From: Cladorrhinum sp. PSN259
Taxonomy: Eukaryota > Ascomycota > Sordariomycetes > Sordariales > Podosporaceae
NCBI GenBank assembly: GCA_033725935.1
Contig: MU867070.1
Location: 310,001 to 374,000, forward strand
DNA: 64,000 nucleotides
Direction: 5' to 3'
Positions 22,391 to 34,272 of this stretch are shown here, one piece after another. The position numbers were made by a program, and so were the translations under genes. The stretch's first letter is position 1, and the number at the start of each line of letters is the position of its first letter. The notes under the pieces are model-generated. The model was not told the DNA's origin. It did not search any database and saw only the letters and a list, made by a program, of their open reading frames with translations.

Positions 22391-22621
22391 CTATTTTGGA
22401 CGATAAGCCGGTCGGGTGCCGTGATGTGGGTTTCCCCTCTTCATAACATCCTTGATCCCCCGCCTAGATCTAGCATACAGCCAAACCGCCAGAATGAATA
22501 GGATGCCAGCGACGGTGACGGAGACGGCAATGCCGATGGTTTGTGCTTTTGTCAGACCACCCCCGTCGGTGCCACCAGAGTTGCTGGTGACCAATTGGCG
22601 GATTGAGAGTGAGGGCGCCAT
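22391..22621 (-). CDS. Small single-pass membrane protein
   Basis: 76 residues, no intron. A short Ser/Gly N-terminus (SNSGGTDGGGLTKAQ) is followed by one clear transmembrane helix (TIGIAVSVTVAGILFILAVW, about 29-48) and then a basic tail (RSRRGIKDVMKRGNPHHGTRPAYRPK), suggesting N-out, C-in topology. This layout matches many short fungal membrane proteins with no known role. It could be the last exon of a longer gene, but the ATG context (ATATGGCG) is acceptable and no upstream exon is evident. Confidence 0.5.
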   Translation of the reverse strand: MAPSLSIRQLVTSNSGGTDGGGLTKAQTIGIAVSVTVAGILFILAVWLYARSRRGIKDVMKRGNPHHGTRPAYRPK

Positions 22622-24807
22622 ATGTTGTGCAAACGAATATACGGTTCAAGGCGGCGCGCGTGTTATCATTATCTCTTTAAGAACATTGGAGTTTTTGAAC
22701 AAGTTCAGGTTTGAGCCGGGAAGGGCGGGCAGTGAGTGGGAGGCAGATCGGATTGATTTGAAATGCATTCGACGGAGGTCTTCCTCTTGACATATTGGAA
22801 TACTGATTTAAACCAGGGCACGTGTTCAATTGTCGCATTAGCGTGGCTGTGTCTTGAGCCTCAGATGATGTTTATTCCGCTTAACCCCATCTGGTTTGCT
22901 ACTGGGAGAGGCTTCATTTCTGACAGAATCCACCGCATATTCTCAGAAAGTTCGTTTTACCCCTCCCTCCCCACATAAAAAGGATTATAGCCAATGATAT
23001 GCTGTTGAAGTTGGGGGCCGGGCTTTGACTGGCCCCGATAAAGACGAGCTTTCAGAGAATATTCGTTACACAAACAAATAAAACCAATCCTTTTTTGCTA
23101 TCTAGCTTGGATCTTCTCTCGATCTGTGACTATGTGTGACAGCTTGTCCAGCACGATGCAGCGCTTACTCGCCGTTACCGTTCCACCAAGATCCTGTCAT
23201 CCATGAATCTCACCCTCCACACACAACCACAACCTCCACCGTAACCACACGCCCACCCAGCTACAACTAAAACTTCCCAACCAGGCATCCTTTCATAGCC
23301 AAGATTTTGAAAAACACCTTTCGGTCCTGTGGGTGAGTGGTTAACCACCCGGTCAACAGCGATGATTTCGAGGTCACCCGGCGTTGCATTTCCTAAAGCG
23401 GAAGTTAGCGAAGGGGCCGGGAGACGTCAGACCGGGACCAAATGTTTTTCTTTTTTTAATCTTCGTAACTTATTTTTGTCAATCTCTCGGAGCCTAATGG
23501 GCACCACTTACTCACTGGCTGACTCATCCGACCTCAAAGCTCCCTCATCTGACTGCCTGTCATATTCGACAACGTTATCGAGAAGAAGCAGAAAAGCCTC
23601 ACGGGCTTCTGGACCATTGGCGGACACACAATGCAGGCTGCTGTCAACTTGGCCTCATGAGTGGCTCGTCCCCAGCCAAAGTTTAGGAGCTCCTTTGTAT
23701 GGCTGCCTAAATGCCGCATGCTGGGATGATGACAGACCATGATGCATGATGGGCGTCTTGAATCGTTAAAAAGTAGTGTCGGCTTGGTGAATGTGAGATG
23801 TTTTCATGAGAAAGGTAATTAACAATATGAGAGCAGACCCAGGCGGGGAACAGTTACAGGATAGTGGTCCTATACCTTGGAAGCAAATCCGAAAAAGCAA
23901 AATATCATTCTCTCGACTTAAAATTTCATAAAACCTTCTGTCAAAAGAAGACCGGCAGCACCCCTTAATGTAGTCCCAGATATAGTTGTTGGCACAAGTA
24001 AACTGAATCCCGAAGAAAATGTAGTAGAATCAATTTTTGTTCCTTTGTAGACATAAGAAATGAACTAATGTATATGTACGGTAGTGCGCTACCTACTAGT
24101 AGTGGTCATGCATCTATCAAGATGCTGAACATGATTCAAGACCACCTTGGGGTGCGAGGTCAAGACAGTCATGTGTCTCGACGGCAGTATTCAAAGCCCA
24201 ATATGCAAAACGCCAATTGCCCCTACCCAATGACATCCCATGAATGACCTTGTCCCAATGATGTAACAGCAAAAGAAAACATTTTTGAGTGAAAGTGAAT
24301 GGTTGTGAATGGCAGTGAGGTAAAGGGAGTGAAGAGAGATAGAAAAGAAACGCAGAAATGCCCCCCGCCCCCCGCCCCCAATGCCCATGTTTTACCTCTC
24401 TCCATTTTGATGAACCCCCCACACTTCTCCCGTCGTCTCATGATTCTCCAACCCGTCTTGGCTTGCACTGCGGATTGCCATCTTCCACATTTCTCTTTCT
24501 CCAGGTCTTGACCATGCAGCCAAGAAGTCGAACAAGTTGTATGCCAAGTTGCCAAGCGTGTATAAAAGGGTCGAAGCGGGCGAGACGGGTGCGAGTTTTA
24601 ATCTGCCTAATATCGAATAAGACGCCTTGGCCACTATGGCCGTTCCTCCTTGATGATGATGATATGTCGGCAACCCGCTCCTCCCCCATCTTCTGAGGCG
24701 TTCTTGGCTGCTGATGCTTGTTTTTTCCGTCCTTGGCTTGGCCATTTGCCTGCCCTGTTGGTCGTTTATGCATTGTTCGCATCCCTCCGAATTGCATGTT
24801 GACTCGC
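22622..24807. other. Gene-poor intergenic stretch
   Basis: No gene supported. It includes a structured inverted-repeat region (23323-23440, listed) and overlapping open frames at 24117-24856 without protein character. The stretch 24100-24700 flanks the 3' end of a small minus-strand gene. Confidence 0.45.
23323..23440 (+). other. Structured inverted-repeat segment, possible ncRNA
   Basis: The ends GGTCCTG (23323-23329) and CGGGACC (23433-23439) can pair over seven bases with one G-T. Just inside is the perfect palindrome GTGGTTAACCAC, and CCCGGTC pairs with a later GACCGGG. It resembles a tRNA 5' half but has no T arm. Confidence 0.25.
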
Positions 24808-25185
24808 TCAGGAAGGTCGCTCGAATCGATTTAGGCGACGCGGGTGGGATTCCCAAGTGATGGTAATGGTGCTTGACGGAAACTTGATGTGTTGGCTGTG
24901 AGGTGCAGCTGCGACATCGACGTGGTGGACGGTTGGTGTCTCGATGATGAGTATTTTCTCGTTGCCGTTCTCGATGCTGTCATCGAGGAGTCGTTTCCTG
25001 TGGTCCTTGGGGTACGGTGTTGGGGTACGGTAGCGAACAGGGTGGTGTTCAGAGTGGTGGGACCGCCATTTTGATGGGGTGACGAGCCAGTTGGGTTGTC
25101 TGTCCAGGATCTTCTGTCCAATCTCTGAAAGGCCCGTCGTGGTGCCAGAGTGTCTGCCGTTACAACGAGATACAGCTGAGCCCAT
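24808..25185 (-). CDS. Small hypothetical protein with myristoylation-like start
   Basis: 125 residues in one exon. The start MGSAVSRC fits an N-myristoylation signal (Gly2, Ser6) with a nearby cysteine that could be palmitoylated. The start codon has a good context (CAACATGGG) and a pyrimidine-rich leader, as usual for fungal promoters. The rest is polar: SEIGQKILDRQPNWLVTPSKWRS, a basic stretch, then NEKILIIETPTVHHVDVAAAPHS. No known domain. Codon pattern looks plausible but short length leaves real doubt. Confidence 0.4.
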   Translation of the reverse strand: MGSAVSRCNGRHSGTTTGLSEIGQKILDRQPNWLVTPSKWRSHHSEHHPVRYRTPTPYPKDHRKRLLDDSIENGNEKILIIETPTVHHVDVAAAPHSQHIKFPSSTITITWESHPRRLNRFERPS

Positions 25186-26950
25186 GTTGAAGTTGTGAAT
25201 CGAGGTACCAGTTGCGGGGAAGGAAGGGTGGAAGAAAATATTTGGCGTGGAAGAACCGTTTGATCGAGGTGGATGCGGATATAAGCTGACGATGGCGGTG
25301 GCTGTCCCTTGATGTCGGATGCGTGCTAGGGGTGTTGGATATTGTGGATGTGGTACACTTCAAGAAGATGCTTGGGCTGTATGAAAATGCCGCAAGCTTG
25401 GTTGGTCTGAAAGATGGAAGGGGTGGCACAACAGTTCAAGGTATGGATGCACTGGGGTCGTGTGATGATGTGATGATGATGATCAAGAAAGCTCAAAAAA
25501 TCTCTCAGTCGCAAGATGGATTCGTTCCAAGTATTTGTATCCAAATATCCAAATAAAACAAGTCTAGGCTGGAAAAGGGGCCCGGGGTAATATTTATATT
25601 TTAAAATGGCTGTATTGAACATGCCTGTGCTGTGGGAGAAGTCAGACAGTGCTGTGTTGGGTGGTCGCACATGTATCTCACAGCCCATCATCTTGGCGGG
25701 CCATTTACCGATGGGGAAAAAAGTGGGAGCAATGCAGATCAGATTGGGTTTAATTTTTTGGCTTTGATCTACTTTTTCTCGAAGAAAACCGAAGCGCCAC
25801 CCTACGGGCACTGAATAAACCCTGAATACTTGAGGTGCCTTAATGCAACGCAAACTTGGGCCCAGAGTGAACCAAACTTTGATATTTGGAAACTTTAATG
25901 GCGAAGTTGATCTGTACCTATGGTCGCGTGCACCACCGCATGGGAACTTGGGAAGGAGCAACCGCAGGGCAGTTCAACCCTTTCGAGAATTTCAAATTGT
26001 CCAGACGGAACGTTCCGTCTCTTGCACCAAACATTCTTGGCTTCGGTCACCTTGTGTGTTCATCGATGTTCAAACTCCGACAGGATGATGAGCTCTGCCC
26101 TCGACGTGACAACACGCTGGGCTTGGCCTTTTCTTGGCCGTCTGCCAAGATGTTTATCCAAGATGCAGATCTTCTCGGCATCGTCTGCCGGCCCGATTCG
26201 GAATGGCGCCACGCGTTCACCCGCATTTCTCTGCACAGGGCCGTTGAGGCGGCGCCGTTGCGCCTGATTACCACTAAAATAGGAGCAGCCACAGGGGAGC
26301 CCCAGTGATGAACCACTTCACTGGGCAAAATTGCATTTTCCCATCTTCAACAACATGGAAGTTGTCGTCAACGCCAACGACATCATCGACGCTCAGTGGT
26401 CGACACTTGAGACTTTTGACGCAACACGATAAATAATTCTTGGTATTGGCCACCTACATCGCACCACGACGAGAGACTCTTTGGGTCTGCACAGTACGCG
26501 CGTTATGGCAGCTTGGCTGTGTTTCCAAGCAATCATTTTTGTTTTCTTCTTTCCGGTGTCCTCACCTGCGCTTTTCACCCCTGTTTTCCGGTGCGGCGCA
26601 CAATATCTTGGCAAACCTTCACCCTGACTAGGATGAAGAGTCCAGACTCTTGCATGGTCTCACAGTCCATCGATCACAGCCCTCTTGGCGTGGATGAGAG
26701 CGGTGGGTGTCATTTTGTTGCTTCCAGGGACACCGCCAAGTCGATTTGGATTCCACAACGAAATGCGCTCGTACGTATGACCCGATCCGACGTCAATCAA
26801 CAGCAGGTATCCGGCCCCATCATTTCAACGTCCACAGCGATGGTGCTTCTGGTCGGCCGGCTGCAAGGGGAACTTGTTCAAAACTACTGCAGGTTAATCG
26901 GACATCGCTGCTCATCAGCAACAGAACCACCGCCGGCGGCGTTGGCAGTC

Positions 26951-26975
26951 CGATGCGATGCGATGCGATGCGATG
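26951..26975 (+). repeat. CGATG pentanucleotide repeat, five copies
   Basis: Five perfect CGATG units in a row. Confidence 0.9.
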
Positions 26976-28171
26976 CACCTCACTCAAACCCTCCAACGGT
27001 AGGTCAACCCACATATTCTCGCAATCAGGACCATCTCCTCCGTCATTCTAACGTTGACACACTGACACCGATACCGATCACAAATGTCGCCGCCAAGCCT
27101 CATCTGCCGTCGTGACAACCACTTCCAGGTTGGCATCTAGCATCTCCCGGCATCTGAACCAAGCCAAGAGTTACATTTGTTGATCAAGATGCTTGGCATT
27201 CCGCATCTTCCGTGTACGAGCTGGACCACGCCTCCGGCATGTCTCAGAGAAGTCCGTACTTTCCGTCATTTCCTTTGTTGTGATGGCAAAGATAAGGAAA
27301 ACTTCGGGGTCGGGTGATTAAATGGGACGGAGTCGGTGTTACTGGACTAGCCGGTCACCAGACAACACATCATTTCACGCTTCACCGCCCGCTATCGTGG
27401 CCATCAAGAACGACACCAAAAAACTCTTGGCGAGGCGCGGCATTCGCAATCTTCGGAGACATTGCAAGGCTACTTTTGGGAGGAGCAGTTCTCTGGGCAA
27501 AGTCTTGGCATCCTTATTTTGGAATCTTATTTCGACACCGACTCCCAGAGGAGTATCTGATGATCATCATGATGATCGTCAGTTGTAAGTGCGGGCTCTA
27601 ATTGGGTGTTTGATAACAACACAGGTCCAGTGACCTGTTTAAATCACAAACTATCTACAGCCCAATTAGCTTCCGGTTATGCCCGATACGCTGAGAGTCA
27701 AACAAGAACAGCACAATTAGGGCGTGCACAAGAGGGGGCACTATACACGAAGCCTCGACGTGTTTAGCTCAGGCGGCGCTATAGGATATAGCGTTGCGGA
27801 TTGCCTCTCCGTTCCACCCCAGACTCGGGGACATTTGAGTCTTTGCAGCGCTGCGTTTGCTCCGGCGTTTCCCATATAATTCTTCACTCATTTAGAGGAC
27901 TTGTTTCACCTATATTGGCCCGTGTCTGGCAAGACAGCGTGGTAATCTCCTTTTAGGAGATACCCTGGCCTGGACCAGTTCCCGACCGCCCCAATGCATT
28001 TCTCTGTAGAAAGCTCCCGCTTCCGTTATCATGGAATGTCCTTAGCGCGTACAAAGGGCCCTTTTGCTGTGGTCTTGAGTTACCACCTCGCGTTGTATGT
28101 TCTTTTCCTGCCAGTGGAGCTTTTGGGTTGGGCATGATGGCGGGAGATATTGCAGCTTTATTATCCTCTCA

Positions 28172-28199
28172 CAAGCACCAAGCACCAAGCACCAAGCAC
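28172..28199 (+). repeat. CAAGCAC tandem repeat, four copies
   Basis: Four perfect 7-bp units starting at 28172, 28179, 28186 and 28193. Confidence 0.9.
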
Positions 28200-28921
28200 C
28201 ACAGCTCACTTGGCAGGTGGCCATAAGGTGTTCTCCAGTGTCGAGTGGCACCTCTTGTTGGTTGTGGGGAAGTGGGGGTCTCGGGGGTGAGGTTGTTCAG
28301 TGGAAAGTATCGTGAGTTGTCAGCAAGTGGTGAGTTGTGGGACACAAGATGCAAACAGTCTGAGCTTATGGGCAATCCCACACGATAGTTCATGAGATAC
28401 GGTCACCTCAATGTCGATCAATTGCTGTGTGGCCACCCAGCGGCAAAGAGCCTGGGCTCCGCCTTCAACTCTACAGCACCTAATCAGTATGCCGAGAAGC
28501 TTGACGGTTGATGCATGAGGACTGATTATTGGGAGAATAATACCATAAAATATCAGTTGTATAAGCCGAAAACTTATCACAAAGTTATCATGCCGAACCA
28601 CTTAACACTCCTGGTAGTTCTCGCCACACGAATGCCGCCGTCACATGCGGCTTAGAAGCTGGGGGTATTGCATTGGAAAGTCGATCACGGCAACTTTTGG
28701 GGTTGGTAAGGCCCTGATCCTTTGTTGCAAGCCGTTAACCTTGGTGAGTGGTCGGGGATGTACATTTACAGCAATTCAGCCTGTTTGTAAACCCGCGATT
28801 TTCATCCGACAAACCTGCTACACAATCATATTCCATATTCCGCTCCTTTTGTACATACAACATTGATCTCCATTGCCAAGCTGAACAATTCCGTCTTTAA
28901 GTAACTAACTTGGGAGACAAA

Positions 28922-30739
28922 ATGGATCATCCACAGCCGAGAACCCCAGAAATATACGGACCCGGCACCTTCACCGACCGGGAGTATCTTGCTGTCCCGG
29001 ATGAAGCCGCCCGAATCTTCCGGCTCCTCGTCCAACAAACCCCGGGCTTCACCACTGATCCCGTCCTCCTCGCCAAAGCGCACTTCACGGGGGAGGAGTA
29101 CAACGTCATACCGGGGCCCATCAAGTCCGTCCCCATCGCAGCAGCTCTTCACGCAATGACGGGCATCCTCGCAGACGAGATCCTCTCCCTCCGACGCGAC
29201 GGGCAATTGAATTCAAACACATCCCGCAAAATCAAGGTCAACACAACCCACACCGCCCTCTGGCTAAGTACGGCTTCGTCAGTCTACCTCGGAGGCGTCC
29301 CAGCCATCAAACTCTTCTTCAACCGCACCCTTAATAAACTCATACCCGACTGGCAGCGGGGATCCCTGAAGAGGCCGATCGACCTCCGCGGAACGGGAAT
29401 CTATCCCACCAACAAACCGGGCAAATGGTACCTCCTACACGGCTCCATGCACGTCCCCGCCATGCTGAGGAACTTGGGAATAAACCCCGACGAAGAAGGC
29501 ATCGACACGCTCGACGAAGCCTACGCTTACATCTCCAAAACTACTACTCTGTATTCACCCGAAGAGCTGGAATACAAGAACCTCATTTCAGGATTCTGCG
29601 GGAGCATCTGTTTTACACCCGCCGAATGGTCTTTTACTTCGATGGGGAAGGCATCGGCTTCGAGACCGCTTATCGATGTCGTTCCCCAACCGAAGCACAG
29701 CGTTTCTCTACCGCCTGCACCGTTTTCTAGGTTGTCTGCAGGTAGTATTGGACCGATAAAGGCGTTAGCCGGTATCAAAGTCCTCGAACTGGCCCGCATC
29801 ATCGCCGCGCCGCAGGTCGGGGCGATACTAGCTTCCTACGGCGCCGACGTGATAAGAGTCAACGCCCCCCACCTGCCGGACATGAACATGCTTCAGCTCG
29901 CTTTCAACGCCGGAAAGCGAACTATTTGTCTGGACTTGCGGGACGAAAACGATAAAAAGAAAATGTTTGAGCTGCTGGAGGACGCCGATGTTTTCATTCA
30001 GGGGTTCAGACCCGGCCGGCTGGCGCAGTTTGGCTTGAGTGAAGATGATGTTTTGGCGGTTGCTGCCAGCCGGAAAAAGAAGAAGGGGATAGTGTACGTC
30101 GCTGAGAGCTGTTACGGGCCCGAGGGTGTGTATGCCTCCCGACCTGGCTGGCAGCAGGTGGCTGATTGCGCTTCTGGGCTTGCGTACGTGATGGGAAGGG
30201 CTTACGGGTTAGAAGAGGGAGGAGAGTGCGTGTTGCCTTCTTTGCCGATTAGCGACATGGTCTGTGGTGTTGTCGGTGCCGTGGGAGTCATGATGGGACT
30301 GAGGGATAGAGCGGTCAAGGGAGGGAGTTATATTGTTAGACCTGCGTTGGTGAGGGGCAACATGTTTGCGTTGTCTGAGGAGGTCGGACTTTATCAGCCC
30401 GAGGTTGTGAAGAACTGTCAGGAGAGGTTTAAGTGGGGGGAGATGAGAGCGGGCCATCATGTCTTGGATTTGCTTAAAATTGTTTGGGAAGGATGGGAGG
30501 GGAATGATGTTATGAAGGAGTATTTGAGAGAGGATAACAAAGTCTTGTGGCAGACATGGGAAAAGAGTGAGTTTGGAGGTGGGATGAGGTTGAGCGTGTT
30601 GAAGCCTGTTGTGAGGTTTGAGAGTGAAGATGGGGGAGAGAAGGATGGTCTGGAGCGTGGAGTGACTCCCGAGTGGACATCGCCTAGTGTGCCGTATGGA
30701 TTTCATGACAAAGATACCGTCTGCTTTTATGAGAAGTGA
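28922..30739 (+). CDS. CoA-transferase family III (CaiB/BaiF-like) protein
   Basis: Single exon, 605 residues from ATG at 28922; the open frame reaches a little further upstream but has no earlier ATG. The family core lies in the second half: GIKVLELARIIAAPQVGAIL and GADVIRV (about 281-310), NAGKRTICLDL, EDADVFIQGFRPGRLAQFGL and the segment PISDMVCG, whose Asp445 lines up with the catalytic aspartate of formyl-CoA transferase. Such enzymes move CoA between carboxylic acids through an enzyme-bound anhydride, or act as racemases. The first 280 residues form a long extension containing GTGIYPTNKPGKWYLLHGSMHVPAMLRNLGI, which resembles the segment normally C-terminal to the core. The substrate cannot be told. 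The longer-than-bacterial size (about 400-430 in bacteria) is usual for the fungal branch. Confidence 0.88.
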   Translation: MDHPQPRTPEIYGPGTFTDREYLAVPDEAARIFRLLVQQTPGFTTDPVLLAKAHFTGEEYNVIPGPIKSVPIAAALHAMTGILADEILSLRRDGQLNSNTSRKIKVNTTHTALWLSTASSVYLGGVPAIKLFFNRTLNKLIPDWQRGSLKRPIDLRGTGIYPTNKPGKWYLLHGSMHVPAMLRNLGINPDEEGIDTLDEAYAYISKTTTLYSPEELEYKNLISGFCGSICFTPAEWSFTSMGKASASRPLIDVVPQPKHSVSLPPAPFSRLSAGSIGPIKALAGIKVLELARIIAAPQVGAILASYGADVIRVNAPHLPDMNMLQLAFNAGKRTICLDLRDENDKKKMFELLEDADVFIQGFRPGRLAQFGLSEDDVLAVAASRKKKKGIVYVAESCYGPEGVYASRPGWQQVADCASGLAYVMGRAYGLEEGGECVLPSLPISDMVCGVVGAVGVMMGLRDRAVKGGSYIVRPALVRGNMFALSEEVGLYQPEVVKNCQERFKWGEMRAGHHVLDLLKIVWEGWEGNDVMKEYLREDNKVLWQTWEKSEFGGGMRLSVLKPVVRFESEDGGEKDGLERGVTPEWTSPSVPYGFHDKDTVCFYEK

Positions 30740-31186
30740 GGGGATTTGGCGGGTGAGGCTACGGTATCGCTTTGGGATGATGGTTATTAGATGCTCCTTC
30801 AGCAGTTTTGATGAGACCACGGAGACTATATACCGTGACCTATAACAATCTCATGGGTTTTGTTGGACTTGAGACTTGATTCACTTTATGAGACTCCAAA
30901 GTATTATATAGGCAATATTCTACCCACGATACAGCCTTGATTGGACAGGAATACCATTAGTATCATTGCAAGTGTAGAGGCGGAAGTGCTGAAAGCCGCG
31001 TTGAAATGGACCTTGCTATGTTTTACGAAAGTGGGTAGAGTTCTCAGGTTGTCCTTCTCTGTTAAACTGAAAAGAAACACACCTGAGAGCTTTCCAGGCA
31101 ACTGCACTCCTTTTCCTTTGTTGACGCTATCCATGTGTATGAACATGAGTGGAGAAACTGATTTAATGTCACAACATCATTGGTTC
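30740..31186. other. 3' flank of CoA-transferase gene
   Basis: AT-rich 3' flank leading to tRNA-Thr. No gene seen. Confidence 0.55.
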
Positions 31187-31258
31187 GCCCGCATGGCTCA
31201 GTGGTAGAGCGCATCACTAGTAATGATGAGGTCGTCAGTTCGATTCTGGCTGTGGGCA
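31187..31258 (+). tRNA. tRNA-Thr (anticodon AGT)
   Basis: 72-nt cloverleaf. Acceptor GCCCGCA pairs with TGTGGGC, D arm GCTC-AGTGGTAGA-GC, anticodon stem CATCA/TGATG around CTAGTAA with AGT at 31219-31221, T arm GTCAG-TTCGATT-CTGGC. Intronless. A34 would be edited to inosine to read ACN codons. Confidence 0.97.
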
Positions 31259-32603
31259 TTCAGTTTTGATCCTTTTTCTTCAAAAATATCTTTCGTTTTT
31301 CTTCCCATGGCGACATCCTCTCTGACAGAGTCAGTACATCAAAGTTTCACCAATTCTTTTTTTTTCCTTTTTGCTTTTTCTTTTCTTTTTTCCAGATCTG
31401 ACGGTATCCAAATGCGTTCGCCAAGGTCCTTCAGTGTTGATAACTTGATAAAGCTGCGTGAACAAAAAAGTATTCACAACGGCAACCCGCTTGGGTGCTT
31501 TAACCTTTTTTTTTTCAATGTTCGATGTGGCGTTTGTAGCAGTTCAGATCTATCGTTCAGGGTCCACAAAGCTTGTGCACGCCTGCCAAAAAAAGTGCAA
31601 TAGGTAAGCTGACGGCAGGAGAGGGATTGCAGATTGGGATTGTTGTCCCTGAGATGACCGAACCTTGTATCATGGATGTTTCCGATGACAAGATGCATGG
31701 TTTTAGCTTTACGAATTCCTATTCTGGAGTCCCAAGAACAATGCAAATTCTCCGCCCCATGCTGTCGGTGGCTGTCCAGTTCACACGTTCTTCCCCACAA
31801 ATTTAACGACGGGTGGGAACTGCTTGAATTGTCAGTGCCTAAGATTAGCGCTGACATGATTGTTGCTGGCGAGAGTTTCGGGACGGGGAACAGGTTGCCG
31901 TCGGGATTTTCATCAGACCCAAATTCAAGATGGCGCCTTGACGAAGCCGAGACCTTGAATTCGGTGCAGCCCGGCCCCCGTACTACCCCCAAATCTTGGT
32001 TACCCAAATATGGCAACCACGACGTGCTGAAACCTCCTGTGGCTTGTGACATGTGCATGGCTGCAGTTGCTCGAATGGTGTGATCTTCACTGCAGCGCGC
32101 GTTCAAAGGTCAAATTACCTCAAATGGTACTTTTGCGACAAATGCTTTCTCTGGGCGCTAATCGATTTGGGGAACATACCAACCTAAATTCAGCCCTGGT
32201 CAATAGCACTCGAAATGGCGACCAATTGAAGCTCACGGCACACGCAGTCCTCTCCATTAAATCCTCCTCGCCAAGACCGTACCCCTGGGAAGCTTGGGCT
32301 GAGTTGTCCCCGGCATCGTGGCTTAGATAAAATCTATTCGCGTTTGTGATTGGTTCCAGTCGAGACCCTTGGGGTTGGTTGCTGTTGTCGATGAAATCCT
32401 GCCCAAAGGGACCTTTGTGCCGGGGAGGCAAGTTCCCGTCACTGCCACATACAATCCGACATTTATTAATGCCAATCCGACTCATCTTTTTGATATTCTC
32501 TTCATCATTCCTGTCATTGTTTCCTTTTCCGTCTCCAGCATATTTCTCCTACACTCTCAACCCCACCATCGATCGTTGATACCCCGCCATCACCACGCCC
32601 ATC
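31259..32603. other. Intergenic between tRNA-Thr and the membrane protein gene
   Basis: Pyrimidine runs follow the tRNA (T-rich tract from 31259, typical for Pol III termination). A 210-codon minus frame at 31474-32106 shows no domain and is not called. The last 300 bp is the CT-rich leader of the next gene. Confidence 0.5.
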
Positions 32604-33345
32604 ATGCCACAGCCATACATCGTCGGCGATTCGTCGCCCTTCCTCAAGCGCGTCTTGATCCCATTTTGGGTCCTACGCATCTTGATCATGCTCCTCCAGA
32701 TCGCCCTCTATGTTCTCATCGTTACTGGCCTCAGTGTCTACAAAGACGATTCCAGACGACTGTTTGACGAATACCATACCAAGCTGGCCTACAATACCGT
32801 TCTGGCTGTTTCTTGCGTCATCATGGGAATCACCGCCGTCTGCTTGATCCTCGACATTGTCTGCATCATCAAGCGGGCCAGACGTACCCTCAGCCCAGCC
32901 TTTTTCTTGGGCGTCAACGCCTCTCAGTCGCTGTTTTACACCGTCAGCTTCGTTCTCTCCATGATTGGTCCCAGGCGAAACGCTGCCGCCTATGTCGTCC
33001 AGGTCATTATCCTGTAAGTTGTTTTTCAACTCAAATTCCCCATTATGTTTCGCTAACATTTCCGTGATTAGGCTTTCCTTCCTCGGCTTGCTCGTTTATG
33101 CCGCCATTGTCTTCCGCCAGTACAGGAAGGGTTCTCTCCGCGGCACCTACGCTCCCGCCCACAACCCCGACGCCCACAAGCTTATCCCCGCTGAATATTC
33201 TCAGTCCACCACCTACGGCCAGGCTTATCCTCAGGAGTATCCCAAGGCCGCCCACTATGATGGGTCGTCTCAGGCTTATTCCGGCCAGGCCTATGCTGCG
33301 CCGCAGCAAACTGGTTACGAGCCCAATCGTACGGTTAATGTTTAA
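32604..33345 (+). CDS. Four-TM membrane protein, MARVEL-like topology
   Basis: Exon 1 is 32604-33013 and exon 2 is 33072-33345, giving 227 residues. The intron is GTAAGT...GCTAAC...TTAG and the join IIL/LSFLGLL falls inside a helix. Four hydrophobic helices are visible at about 15-43, 63-88, 98-118 and 130-150, with short loops (YKDDSRRLFDEYHTKLAYN, KRARRTLSP, GPRRNAA). The cytosolic tail (about 155-227) is rich in Tyr, Gln and Ala with repeated QAYP/QAYSGQAYA units. The layout is like fungal MARVEL-type or related tetraspan proteins of the plasma membrane, but I see no decisive motif. Function unknown. Confidence 0.8.
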
Positions 33346-34272
33346 AGAACTATGATACCCAGGGTTGCACGAAACCAAAAGTAAGTTGCAGGGTGGTGGC
33401 AGGTCAGGTCTTTTCGCGTTGGGGGTTTTTCTTATTTGGTTGGGTATGAAACACATTCGGTGGTCTGGCTGGCGCATGGAAATTTGGTTTTTGGATAGAG
33501 ACATGTAGATTGGAGAGCATTACAGTTGACGGGGATATAAACCGACGAGATTTTATACGGGATAGTAATGATATTATTTGGATCTCATTGTATCTACATC
33601 AAACAACCCTCATCCGGCAAAACGTGTGTTTGTGGGATCTGGAACGTCTTCAAGAATGCCGAACAGCCATCTTTTCATCTCTCAAAGAACGTCCCACTCA
33701 CCCCCAGCCTGAACCCCCCTCACGACCTTGTCCGCCACATGCGTAATAACCCCGACCCCAATCAAGCAAGCAGGATGTGACTTACTGTCCGAAAGCAGAA
33801 GTGATATTTTTGCACATCTTGTTGTCCGGTCCTGTGCCCTTCCAAGTATGCGTTAAAGAATTTTGATATGGGTTTTGTTTGATGCTTCACCGTCGAATAT
33901 TGCGCGGTAGCGAAGTCAAACAGAGAAGATGTTTTGTTGGGAGTATGGCACGGTGAAAGTAGAAGGGAAGGGAAAGAAAAATAAAAATAAAAAAAGGGAA
34001 AAAAAAGGAAGGAGCAAGAATCCCATCTTGAATTGCCACAGATGAGGTTGGAGCAATTGTTTTTGGCTTCTCGTTCAAAACTCTTGAAGAAAATTTGATA
34101 TGTTTAAAATGAGGCAGTAATGTATATGATCCTATCGAGATTGTACCTATGCTTCAAGACTTATATCACCGATATGCCTCAGCCTGTCCCAGACTGCTAC
34201 CGTCTTAAGCAGGGGGCCGTTATACGGATGGATGGCTTTGAAGACGACGGACCTCGAGCGTCTAAAAGATGG
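33346..34272. other. Convergent intergenic region
   Basis: 3' flanks of the tetraspan gene (plus) and peptide transporter (minus). A purine-rich stretch lies at 33958-34016. No gene seen. Confidence 0.55.

Larger units (their letters stand above)
25186..28921. other. Long gene-free stretch
   Basis: 3.7 kb without a gene I can support. Open frames at 25326-25961, 25886-26308, 26513-27115 and 27314-27601 overlap each other on both strands and show no domain or splicing logic. Two small tandem repeats are listed. The right end is the promoter of the CoA-transferase gene. Confidence 0.5.

Noticed and set aside
23323..23440. tRNA gene with intron
   Set aside because: Acceptor-like and D-arm-like parts pair, but there is no T arm or sensible anticodon stem, so it is not called a tRNA.
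31474..32106. 210-codon open frame on the minus strand
   Set aside because: No recognisable domain, overlaps other open frames, and composition looks like random translation of a tRNA-flanking region.
28922..33345. Biosynthetic gene cluster around the CoA-transferase
   Set aside because: No polyketide, peptide or terpene synthase or pathway regulator is present nearby.
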